DNA from: an uncultured Oscillospiraceae bacterium
GTDB taxonomy: Bacteria > Bacillota > Clostridia > Oscillospirales > Oscillospiraceae
Assembly (NCBI GenBank): GCA_910587505.1
Contig: CAJULD010000007.1
Coordinates: 1 to 64,000, forward strand
Length of the DNA stretch: 64,000 nt
Reading direction: 5' to 3'
How positions within the stretch are numbered: position 1 is the first letter of the stretch; every line of letters starts with the position of its first letter. Position numbers and translations under genes: made by a program. Under the pieces are notes generated by a model. The model saw only the letters and a list, made by a program, of their open reading frames with translations. It made no database searches and was not told the DNA's origin. Of this stretch, positions 42,578-50,520 are shown in pieces.

Positions 42578-43600
42578 ATGGACATTGGGACCATTTACGG
42601 CAATTATTTCCCCAACGCCGCCGGATCCGCGGCGGCAGCACCTTCCACCCAGGGTAAAAATTCCTTCCGTAAGGACGTCGATGACCTGACTGTCAACCGC
42701 ACCAGGGCTTACGGCAAAAGCAGCCGTCCGAAGCTGACGGACGGCGAAGTCCGCGAGCTGGGACGGAAGTACGATTTCCGGAACATGACGCAGGAGACGT
42801 ATGACGCGTTTCTGGACGATCTGGTGCAGAGAGGCGTACTCGACAGAGGCGAGGCCGGTTATTTCGGCTATGGCGGTGAGGTCCGGGAGGAGGCTGGCGA
42901 CAGCGGGCTTCCGGTGATGAGAATCGAAGGCCTGGATGCACGGTATACCCGGAACACCCCTTTCCTGGAGGATGGCGCGTCCGGCAGCGGCGACATGGTG
43001 GCCTGGCTGGCGCAGATGATGACCGGGTGTGAGGTCGGAGACGGTACGCAGGAGGGCGCGAAGAGAGCCCTGCAGCGCATGGAGATGTATGGCGCGCTGA
43101 TCGATGTGGTTTACCGGGCGACGGGCACATCGGTGGAAGATACGCTGAGAGCGCAGTACGACAGGTTTACCGTTACCGCAGATCATGCCGGCGGCCTCAT
43201 CGACCAGATCGCGGACCCCGACAGCGCATTCTATGAGAACATGTTCCAGAGGATGCGGCTTCAGCTGGAGCAGTCCGGGGAAGAGAAGAAAAAGCAGGCT
43301 GTCATCGACACCCTGGACGCCATTCTGGAGGGGATGCGCGCCACTGACGGCGCGGAGGGCAGACGGAAGGACCTGGTTTCCTCCGTGGCGGGCCTCTCCC
43401 GGCAGATCAGTCAGATGGACGCGGACGATCCCCGGCGCTCGCAGCTGGATCTGTTCCGGCAGCGGCTGAACCGGCTGGGCATTTTCGTGGACCTGGATCC
43501 GGGCGCAAAGGATGACGGGGACGGCTGGAAGACCCTGACAGAGTACCTCATCCATGAGGAGAACCGGGATTTTGACCCCGGCATGTTTGATCTCATTTAA
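42578..43600 (+). CDS. Unknown protein of the flagellar operon (between fliJ and fliK)
   Basis: This is a 340-residue soluble protein with no signal peptide, membrane segment or recognised domain. It begins MDIGTIYGNYFPNAAGSAAA, has a basic region (residues ~30-50), a short helix-turn region LTDGEVRELGRKYDFRNMTQ and a helical C-terminal half (~150-310) with several amphipathic heptads. The start is the ATG after AAGGAG. In B. subtilis the fliJ-fliK interval carries ylxF/motE, a membrane-anchored coiled-coil protein; this gene is not that by length or topology. Position and uninterrupted strand imply a flagellar job such as export control, hook-length sensing or a scaffold, but this is inference only. 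Confidence 0.75.
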   Translation: MDIGTIYGNYFPNAAGSAAAAPSTQGKNSFRKDVDDLTVNRTRAYGKSSRPKLTDGEVRELGRKYDFRNMTQETYDAFLDDLVQRGVLDRGEAGYFGYGGEVREEAGDSGLPVMRIEGLDARYTRNTPFLEDGASGSGDMVAWLAQMMTGCEVGDGTQEGAKRALQRMEMYGALIDVVYRATGTSVEDTLRAQYDRFTVTADHAGGLIDQIADPDSAFYENMFQRMRLQLEQSGEEKKKQAVIDTLDAILEGMRATDGAEGRRKDLVSSVAGLSRQISQMDADDPRRSQLDLFRQRLNRLGIFVDLDPGAKDDGDGWKTLTEYLIHEENRDFDPGMFDLI

Positions 43601-43627
43601 TTGTAAGAAGCGAGGTGAAACCAGACA

Positions 43628-44776
43628 GTGACAACCGTAGAAAACGCATTATTGAAGCAGATGCAGAAGCTGGCCGCCACCATGAGCGGCGTGCCCGCCG
43701 CAGGCAGGAACCAGGGCGGACAAAGCGGCGTCAGTTTTCAGGAGATGCTCCAGAAGTCCGGAAACAGGACGGAAAAGCCCGGCGACGATAAGGATACACA
43801 GGACAAGCCCCTGGAGGATGCCAGGGAAGCGGTGGAGGAGGCCGGCAACCCTGAGCTTCCCGTGAAGGACAAAGAGGAGCTGAAGGCCGAAAATCTGACC
43901 GGCAACCCCAACGCCGTTGGCGTGCTGGACCTGTTCCGCCCGGAGATCGTGGAGAACGTGGAGCAGGCGGAGCCGGTGCTGACCCCCATCCCCGAGGAGA
44001 CGGTGGAGGGCGCGGCGCTGGATCTGGGAGAGCAGGCCCCGGAGATGGAGGCTTCCGTTGACGCCGGGATCGGCGCGGAGGTGTCCATGGAGCAGCAGCC
44101 CAGGGACTTCCGGCAGAGCATGGAGGAAGCGGCTCCCCAGCCGCAGACAGCCCCGGAGGAGGCCCCGGTGCAGCAGGCCGCCCCCGAGCGTCAGGCGGAG
44201 CAGACCCAGGAACCCGAGCGGACGGAGGAAGTCCACGCAGAGCTGGATGAGGAGCCCGCGGCGGAGGAAGCCCCGGCGGCGGAGCGGCCCGTATTCCGCG
44301 AGACCCAGTCCGTGCCCGTGAAGGTAGGCGAGCGGTTCGAGACCGTGGACACCCGGCAGCCGGAGCTGGACAATCAGATGGCCGATGTCATCCGCACCGC
44401 CGTACAGACCGGGCAGGAGCGAATTGAGATCCGGCTGACCCCCCAGAACCTGGGCAATCTGGTTATCGAGATGACCAGGGATACCAACGGCGTTCTGCAG
44501 GTGGTGCTTCATGCGGCCACGCCCAGGGCGGAGAGCCTGCTCAACCAGCACATGAACGGACTGCATACCGCGCTGCAGGCCTACGGCCATGAGGAAGTCC
44601 ATGTGGAGGTCCAGCGGGGCGAAGAGAGCCAGCAGCAGAACTTCCGGCAGGCGGACCCCGACGGACGGGGACAGCAGCAGCACGGCCGCGGGCAGCAGGA
44701 GCGCCGCGAGGAGCAGCACAGCGGCGAGGAATTTATGCAGAAGCTTCGTCTGGGCCTGTTCGGCACGGAGGAGTAA
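43628..44776 (+). CDS. fliK: Flagellar hook-length control protein FliK
   Basis: FliK is secreted during hook growth and switches export specificity through FlhB. The 382-residue protein has a long disordered N-terminal ruler rich in Glu, Gln, Pro and Ala (residues ~40-230) and the conserved C-terminal Flg_hook domain (IEIRLTPQNLGNLVIEMTRD... followed by LNQHMNGLHTALQAYG), then a Gln/Arg-rich tail. It starts with GTG after GAGGTG. It precedes flgD, its usual partner. Confidence 0.9.
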   Translation: MTTVENALLKQMQKLAATMSGVPAAGRNQGGQSGVSFQEMLQKSGNRTEKPGDDKDTQDKPLEDAREAVEEAGNPELPVKDKEELKAENLTGNPNAVGVLDLFRPEIVENVEQAEPVLTPIPEETVEGAALDLGEQAPEMEASVDAGIGAEVSMEQQPRDFRQSMEEAAPQPQTAPEEAPVQQAAPERQAEQTQEPERTEEVHAELDEEPAAEEAPAAERPVFRETQSVPVKVGERFETVDTRQPELDNQMADVIRTAVQTGQERIEIRLTPQNLGNLVIEMTRDTNGVLQVVLHAATPRAESLLNQHMNGLHTALQAYGHEEVHVEVQRGEESQQQNFRQADPDGRGQQQHGRGQQERREEQHSGEEFMQKLRLGLFGTEE

Positions 44777-44795
44777 CACATAGAGGAGTGACGCA

Positions 44796-45485
44796 ATGAG
44801 CACCAATATTTCGGATATGTTCAAGAATCCTCTGGATCTGAACGACTATTATAACCCGGAAATTGCGAAGGTTAAGAGCCAGTTCCGGGCTACGACCGTA
44901 GAGCGGGATTCCGACCAGGCCAACAATACCCTCTCCTTTGAGGATATGCTGCTGCTGATGGTGACCCAGCTCCAGAACCAGACCATTGACAACGCCGCCG
45001 ACACCAACGACATGATGAACCAGATCATCCAGATGACGGTCATGCAGGCCATCACCGAGATGAACACCAGGGTGGAGGACATGACCGAGGCCAACATCCT
45101 CAACTATACCGCCTCTCTGGTGGGCCAGACCGTGACGCTGCCCGTCTACAACTCCAAGGGCGAGCTGGTGGACGAGAAAGAGGGCGTGGTCACCGGTACG
45201 GGCCTGTACAATGGCCAGCGGGTCATCTTCGTCGGCGACGAGACCTACGCACTCAATCAGATCATGGCCGTGGGCAAGCTGCCTCCCAAAAAGGACCCGG
45301 AGGGAACCGATAAGCCCGGAGAAGACGGCGGTACTGATCCTGCCCCCGACACGGACGCGCCTGGCGCTCCCGGTACGGACGTACCCACCACCCCCGGCAC
45401 GGATGGGACAGAGCCTCCCGACAAGGAGGAAAACGACAGCGGAATGGATGTCGCTGACACGACGGTTGCGAAAGCGTTGGGATAA
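44796..45485 (+). CDS. flgD: Flagellar hook capping protein FlgD
   Basis: FlgD caps the growing hook and directs insertion of FlgE. The 229-residue product has the N-terminal export and cap region (LSFEDMLLLMVTQLQNQTID, near residues 45-65) and a beta region with SLVGQTVTLPVYNSKGELVD. The last ~60 residues are an acidic Pro/Thr/Asp/Gly tail with repeated PGTD-like units, which is not typical of the family. GAGGAG precedes the ATG. It is followed by the TIGR02530 gene and flgE. Confidence 0.9.
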   Translation: MSTNISDMFKNPLDLNDYYNPEIAKVKSQFRATTVERDSDQANNTLSFEDMLLLMVTQLQNQTIDNAADTNDMMNQIIQMTVMQAITEMNTRVEDMTEANILNYTASLVGQTVTLPVYNSKGELVDEKEGVVTGTGLYNGQRVIFVGDETYALNQIMAVGKLPPKKDPEGTDKPGEDGGTDPAPDTDAPGAPGTDVPTTPGTDGTEPPDKEENDSGMDVADTTVAKALG

Positions 45486-45524
45486 GATCCCTTCTCCGCA
45501 TCTCGCCGGAAAGAGGATGAAAGT

Positions 45525-45923
45525 ATGGCAGAGTATCGAATCACACCCATAGACCGGCTCAGCCAGGTGGAGCAGGTGCAGCCGGTACACCGCAGGGAAG
45601 CGGGAAGCCAGTTCGGCGCGATGCTCCAGCGGGAAATCGAGAGCGCTTCCCCGGCGCAGGAGAGCTTCTCCGTGGCCTTTTCCAGGCACGCCAGAGCGCG
45701 GGCGGAGGAACGGGGAATCGAGGTGACGCCGACCCTGATGGATCAGCTGGCGGACAGCGTGGAGCGGGCCAGCGCCAAGGGAGCCACCAACATTCTGGCC
45801 TTTGACGCCACGAGAGCGTTTATCATCAACATCCCTCACGGGCGGGTGATTACCACCATGTCTCAGGAGGAGATGCGGGAGAACATTTTCACCAATATTG
45901 ACGGCGCTGTCCTTCTGAAATAA
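45525..45923 (+). CDS. TIGR02530-type flagellar operon protein
   Basis: This is a 132-residue cytosolic protein found in many Firmicutes between flgD and flgE. The conserved core is VAFSRHARARAEERGIEVTP, then LADSVERASAKGATNILAFD and an IIN-type C-terminal beta region with RVITTMSQEEMRENIFTNID. Its role is not established. GAGGATGAAAG precedes the ATG. Identification rests on the motif and conserved gene order. Confidence 0.88.
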   Translation: MAEYRITPIDRLSQVEQVQPVHRREAGSQFGAMLQREIESASPAQESFSVAFSRHARARAEERGIEVTPTLMDQLADSVERASAKGATNILAFDATRAFIINIPHGRVITTMSQEEMRENIFTNIDGAVLLK

Positions 45924-46016
45924 GAAAGAGCAGGACCTTTTCAGGATGCTTTGCCCTCCCGTCCGACTGACGGGAGAGCGGCGGCGCTAAAAGGTATAAA
46001 AGGAGATTTTGATCGC

Positions 46017-47339
46017 ATGACTGGAGCAATGTATGCCGCCATTGGCGGCCTCAAGACCCACATGACCAACCTCAACGTCATCGGCAACAACATTGCCAAC
46101 GTAAACACCGCGGCCTATAAGGCCCAGCGGATGATCTTCCAGGAGTCCCTGTACACCACCCGCCGGGCGGGCAGCGACGGCACCGCCATCCGGGGCGGCA
46201 ACACCCCCTCCCAGATCGGCTACGGCGCGCAGGTGGGCTCCATCGACCTGAACATGGCCCCCGGCACCTTCAACCCCACCGGCTGGGGTCTGGACTGCAT
46301 GATCGACGGCGACGGCTTCTTCATGGTGGGCACCAAGGACATGGTGCTCGACAGCGGCGAGGTATACAACCGCGCCATGCTGACCCGCGCCGGCGACTTC
46401 GACATCGACCCCAAGGGGTATATCACCGACGGCCAGGGCAACGTTGTCTACGGCTTCCAGATGGTGTATAATCCGGAGTATGAACCGGGCGCAACCGAAG
46501 CGGAGATTGCGCAGGCAAAAATTGAAGGAAGAAACATTCAGGATAAGCTGATCCTCAGTACGCAGCTGGTGCCCCTCCGCACGCCGCTGAAGGCGGTGGA
46601 GCCTACGGAGGAAAACGGCGGATACGATCCGACCTCGCAAACCTATAAGTGGCAGGCGGGCGACCCGGTGTATAATGTGCTGGGCGCTTATCAGGAGGGC
46701 AGCAACGAGCGGCTGAATCTGTCTCTTGCCGATCCCAGCTACTACGATCCGGAGACGGGCGCGTTTGCGGATACCGTCCCTCCCGGAGCAAACGCCCCGA
46801 ACAGCGAGGATAACAGAGAAACCGAATTTAGCAGTGAGGACTTCTTTGAAAAGGGCGGAGCCATTCCCAACCGGGACGATCAGAAGGTCAACCTGGAGAG
46901 CCTGAGCGTCAACGAGAACGGCGCCATCATTGGTACCGCTGACAACGGCGATACGGTGATTGTCGGTTATATTGCCATCGCCCAGGTGACCGCCCCCAAC
47001 GGCGTGACCCACACCGGCGGTCCCTACTACAAGGCGCAGGAAGGCGCAGGCGATGTGACCGTGGGCATTGCGGGCGGCATCTTCCCGTCCGGCACCTACC
47101 TCAACAACGCCAAGCTGGTGGAGGGCGACGGCGACGACGCCTATACCCCCGAGCTGAAAAACCTGCTGGGCCAGATGAAGTCCATCAAGATCCAGGGCAG
47201 CGGTCTGGAGGCGTCCACCGCCGACGTGGCCACGGAGTTTGCCAACATGATCGTCACCCAGCGCGGCTATCAGGCCAACACCCGCATCGTCACCGTCACC
47301 GACTCCATGCTGGAAGAGCTGGTCAATATGAAGCGGTAA
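46017..47339 (+). CDS. flgE: Flagellar hook protein FlgE with extra exposed domain
   Basis: FlgE polymerises into the hook outside the cell. The N-terminus (MYAAIGGLKTHMTNLNVIGN then NNIANVNTAAYKAQ) and C-terminus (STADVATEFANMIVTQRGYQ) are the canonical rod-hook coil. The protein has 440 residues. Residues ~151-282 (starting NPEYEPGATEAEIAQAKIEG) look like an insertion: AT-richer, negatively charged and unlike the conserved body. The start is the ATG 10 nt after AAAAGGAG; a second ATG four codons later is possible. A strong hairpin follows the stop. Confidence 0.94.
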   Translation: MTGAMYAAIGGLKTHMTNLNVIGNNIANVNTAAYKAQRMIFQESLYTTRRAGSDGTAIRGGNTPSQIGYGAQVGSIDLNMAPGTFNPTGWGLDCMIDGDGFFMVGTKDMVLDSGEVYNRAMLTRAGDFDIDPKGYITDGQGNVVYGFQMVYNPEYEPGATEAEIAQAKIEGRNIQDKLILSTQLVPLRTPLKAVEPTEENGGYDPTSQTYKWQAGDPVYNVLGAYQEGSNERLNLSLADPSYYDPETGAFADTVPPGANAPNSEDNRETEFSSEDFFEKGGAIPNRDDQKVNLESLSVNENGAIIGTADNGDTVIVGYIAIAQVTAPNGVTHTGGPYYKAQEGAGDVTVGIAGGIFPSGTYLNNAKLVEGDGDDAYTPELKNLLGQMKSIKIQGSGLEASTADVATEFANMIVTQRGYQANTRIVTVTDSMLEELVNMKR

Positions 47340-47365
47340 GCCCCAGGTAAGCAGTAACCCCATAT

Positions 47366-47392
47366 CCCCGGCCGCCGTAACGGCGGCCGGGG
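47366..47392 (+). terminator. Intercistronic hairpin after flgE
   Basis: A perfect 12-bp stem CCCCGGCCGCCG/CGGCGGCCGGGG with loop TAA lies between flgE and flbD. No T run follows, so it more likely protects the abundant flgE message from 3' decay than terminates. Confidence 0.55.
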
Positions 47393-47411
47393 AAGAAGAA
47401 AGGAGTACGCC

Positions 47412-47627
47412 ATGATCGTCCTGACCAAGCGGAACAACGAGCGCTTCCTTGTCAACCACAACCAGATCGAAAGCATCGAAATGATTCCGGAATCCAAGAT
47501 CGTCATGATGAACCGCGATTACTTCATTGTGAAGGAAACGCCGGAGGACATTATCAGGAAGATTCAGGAATACAGTGCCAAGGTGCAGGATGTCCACCGG
47601 ATCATTACTGTAACCGACAAGCGCTGA
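47412..47627 (+). CDS. flbD: FlbD/SwrD-type small flagellar protein
   Basis: This is a 71-residue cytosolic protein of the FlbD family found after flgE. It starts MIVLTKRNNERFLVNHNQIE, then has IESIEMIPESKIVMMN and ends with a helix DIIRKIQEYSAKVQ. In B. subtilis the homologue SwrD raises stator torque for swarming. AAAGGAG lies 8 nt before the ATG, and motA-motB follow directly, which fits a motor-power role. Confidence 0.92.
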   Translation: MIVLTKRNNERFLVNHNQIESIEMIPESKIVMMNRDYFIVKETPEDIIRKIQEYSAKVQDVHRIITVTDKR

Positions 47628-47753
47628 CGCGTCCGGCGGGGGCGCGTTTGAGGGATGCCGAGGCCCGGCGGCGGGTCTGGACGTGCTTCAAATGCGCCCT
47701 GCGGAAGAACTATCCCTCCCCCCACCGGGGAGTTAAAACGGGTGAGATAAGAT

Positions 47754-48575
47754 ATGAATATTACCTATATCATTGGCTTTATAGGCGCTGTGGCGGTCAT
47801 GGTCGTCGGTATGATGTTCGGCGGCGAGGGCGGGCTTCTGACTCCCGAGCAGGTGGGGAACTTCTGGGACCCGGCCAGCGTGTTCATCACCATCGGCTGT
47901 ACCATCATGATTATCATCGCCTCCTTCCCGCCCTCCGCGCTGAAGGACATCCCCAAGCACATCAAGATTCTCATGAACACCAAAGGCAACGATCCCCTGG
48001 CCATCATTGACGAGCTGGTGGAGCTGGCCCAGGTGGCCCGGAAGAACGGCCTGCTGGCTCTGGAAGAAAAGGGCAACCAGCAGGAGGACCCCTTCTTCAA
48101 GCAGTGCATCATGCTCATCGTGGACAACAACGACGCCGACCAGGCCCGTGAGATCATGATGAACGACATTGAGCAGTCCTCCGCCCGGCACGACTTCGGC
48201 GCGGGCATGTATGAAAAGGGCAGCTCCGTGGCCCCGGCCTTCGGCATGGTGGGTACTCTGGTGGGTCTGATTAACATGCTCAAGGCCATGGACGTGGCCA
48301 GCGGCGGCGGCAATCTGGGTCCCGCCATGGCTACCGCTCTGGTGACCACGCTGTACGGGTGCGTCATGGCCCACATGGTCTTCGGCCCCATCGCCTCCCA
48401 GCTGCGCCAGCGGGACGAGGAGGAGATGCTCTGCAAGCTGATTATCGTGGAGGGCATCATGTCCATTCAGGCGGGCAGCAATCCCAAGGCCCTGCGGGAG
48501 AAGCTGCTGACCTTCGTGGCCCAGCGCCAGAGAGAGGGCGGCGGAGCCAGGAAGGGCGGCGAGGCCGCTGAGTAA
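47754..48575 (+). CDS. motA: Flagellar motor stator protein MotA
   Basis: MotA forms the pentameric ring of the stator ion channel. The 273-residue protein has four membrane segments (residues ~3-22, ~38-58, ~157-180, ~190-212), a large cytoplasmic loop with the charged residues that contact FliG (ELAQVARKNGLLALEEK), and the conserved SSVAPAFGMVGTLVGLINML segment. A GGGTGAGAT ribosome site precedes the ATG. About 125 nt without another feature separate it from flbD. Confidence 0.95.
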   Translation: MNITYIIGFIGAVAVMVVGMMFGGEGGLLTPEQVGNFWDPASVFITIGCTIMIIIASFPPSALKDIPKHIKILMNTKGNDPLAIIDELVELAQVARKNGLLALEEKGNQQEDPFFKQCIMLIVDNNDADQAREIMMNDIEQSSARHDFGAGMYEKGSSVAPAFGMVGTLVGLINMLKAMDVASGGGNLGPAMATALVTTLYGCVMAHMVFGPIASQLRQRDEEEMLCKLIIVEGIMSIQAGSNPKALREKLLTFVAQRQREGGGARKGGEAAE

Positions 48576-48604
48576 GCGGCGGCGTGCATTGAGGTAAAGG
48601 AAAC

Positions 48605-49429
48605 ATGGCTTCTATCAAAAAGAAAAAGGGCGGCGAGGGCGGCGCCAACTGGATGGACACCTATGGCGACATGGTGACGTTGCTGCTGTGCTTCTTCGTG
48701 TTGCTGTACTCCATGTCCACCATCAGCGAGGATAAGTGGATGATAATCGTACAGAGCTTCAACAATGAGGCGAACGTCAACGTAGACGAGAAGCCTCTGG
48801 GGCCCGACGGCACCAACGACGCGGAGCTGGGCGACGACATGCCCATGACCCAGGACGAGGTCAACGAACTGCAGGAGATGATCCTGGAGTACCTGGAGGA
48901 GTATTCCGCCGGACAGGAGAGCTCCGATTCCGTCAGCTACAGCAAAGGCGACGGATTTATGTTTATCAGCTTCAGCGACGACGCTTTCTTCGGCGGCGAC
49001 AGCTACCAGCTGACTGCCAGAGCCCGGGAGGTGCTGGGCGGCCTGTGTCCCATGCTGGAGGAGATGAAGCCCTTCATCGATGAGATCCGGGTCAGCGGCC
49101 ACACCGCCACCAGCCAGAAAAAGGTCTACGATCCCTACTTTGACTGGCGGCTGAGCGCGGAGCGCGCGGCGGAGGTGACGGGATTCCTGTACGAGAACAC
49201 CAGCATTCAGGGGGCCCGCATTACATGCGAGGGCAACGGCCAGTGGCTTCCTGTGGCGGGCAACGTGGAGGAGAGCGAGCGGTCAAAGAACCGCCGGGTG
49301 GAGATCAGAATCGCCCTGACTGACGAGGAGCTGGACAGCCCCTTCGACGGCAGCGTCGCCGAGTATTACAGCACTACCAATCGGGAGAACCCGAATGATC
49401 CCGTGAACATGACGGGCGGGGCGGAGTAG
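48605..49429 (+). CDS. motB: Flagellar motor stator protein MotB
   Basis: MotB is the plug and peptidoglycan-anchored stator partner. The 274-residue product has a basic N-terminus, one membrane helix with the ion-binding Asp in WMDTYGDMVTLLLCFFVLLY (residues ~16-35), a linker and a C-terminal OmpA-like peptidoglycan-binding domain (EIRVSGHTATSQ...SAERAAEVTGFLY...ERSKNRRVEIRI). AAAGGAAAC precedes the ATG. The coupling ion cannot be read with certainty. Confidence 0.95.
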   Translation: MASIKKKKGGEGGANWMDTYGDMVTLLLCFFVLLYSMSTISEDKWMIIVQSFNNEANVNVDEKPLGPDGTNDAELGDDMPMTQDEVNELQEMILEYLEEYSAGQESSDSVSYSKGDGFMFISFSDDAFFGGDSYQLTARAREVLGGLCPMLEEMKPFIDEIRVSGHTATSQKKVYDPYFDWRLSAERAAEVTGFLYENTSIQGARITCEGNGQWLPVAGNVEESERSKNRRVEIRIALTDEELDSPFDGSVAEYYSTTNRENPNDPVNMTGGAE

Positions 49430-49516
49430 GCTCTGCGCCGCGCCCGATGAAAAAGCGCCCCTGACCCCGGTGGGGGGAGACACCCTGGAATCCAAAGTTG
49501 GGAATGAGGAGACAAT

Positions 49517-50506
49517 ATGGCAGAAGTCTTATCGCAAAGCCAGATTGACGCCCTGTTGGCCGCGGCCCAGAGCGGAACTCTCGACGAGGGTACAAAGAAA
49601 GAGGAATCCTCTGAGAAAAAATATAAAAAATATGACTTTTTCAGCCCGAGGAAGTTCAGTAAGGACCGGCTGAAGATTCTCAACAGTATCTTTGAGAATT
49701 ACACACGGGTCATCAATTCCCGGTTGAACGCCATGTTCCACTCCACCTGTGAGATTGAGGTCGGGTCTATTGAGGAGCTGCACTACTACGAGTTCTCCAA
49801 CGCCCTGCGGGAGGGAGACGTTCTGGCGCTGGCAAAAATCGACCGGGAGGAGCTTCAGGAGGAATCGCCGATCCTGATCCACCTGGCCACGCCGGTCCTG
49901 TTGACCATGATGGACCGGATGATGGGCGGAGAAGGAGAGCCGGACGACAGTCTGGACGCGGACTACAAGCTGACGGACCTGGAGCTGAATATGTATAAGG
50001 ATATCATCAGCGACATGATGAATTTCCTGGGCCGCAGCTGGGAGAACTACATCACCCTGAACTTCTCCTACGTCCGCACGGAGACCAACCCCACCCTGGT
50101 GCAGCTCATCGGCTATGACGACACGGTGGTCATTGTGGGACTGGACATCCGGTTCCCCAACAGCAGCGGTCGGCTGAGCATGTGTCTGCCGGGGGAGATG
50201 CTGACCAATATCTTCACGGAGATCAGCAAGGATACCGGGCACCGCAGCAGCGGGGAGGACAAATCCGAGGAGATCTTTGATTCCCTGCGGGATTCCGATC
50301 TGGAGATCATCGCGGAGCTGGCCCGGACCAGGCTGCAGCTGCGGGATATCTATCATCTGAACGTAGGCGACGTCGTTGACATTCAGCAGCCCAAGGACGC
50401 CCCCATATTCCTCAACATCAGCGGCAGGCGATGGTTCGACGGACGCATGGGCATCTACAACAAGCAAATGGCCGTGAAAATCGGTGAGACATACATTAAG
50501 GCGTAA
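49517..50506 (+). CDS. fliM: Flagellar motor switch protein FliM
   Basis: FliM makes the C-ring wall and receives phospho-CheY. The 329-residue protein begins with the CheY-binding peptide MAEVLSQSQIDALLAAAQSG, followed by a linker, the CheC-like middle domain with GEGEPDDSLDADYKLTDLEL, and a C-terminal FliN-like (SpoA) domain (LRDIYHLNVGDVVDIQQPKD). GAGGAGACAAT precedes the ATG. fliY follows 14 nt later. Confidence 0.96.
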   Translation: MAEVLSQSQIDALLAAAQSGTLDEGTKKEESSEKKYKKYDFFSPRKFSKDRLKILNSIFENYTRVINSRLNAMFHSTCEIEVGSIEELHYYEFSNALREGDVLALAKIDREELQEESPILIHLATPVLLTMMDRMMGGEGEPDDSLDADYKLTDLELNMYKDIISDMMNFLGRSWENYITLNFSYVRTETNPTLVQLIGYDDTVVIVGLDIRFPNSSGRLSMCLPGEMLTNIFTEISKDTGHRSSGEDKSEEIFDSLRDSDLEIIAELARTRLQLRDIYHLNVGDVVDIQQPKDAPIFLNISGRRWFDGRMGIYNKQMAVKIGETYIKA

Positions 50507-50520
50507 AGGAGCGTATTCTG

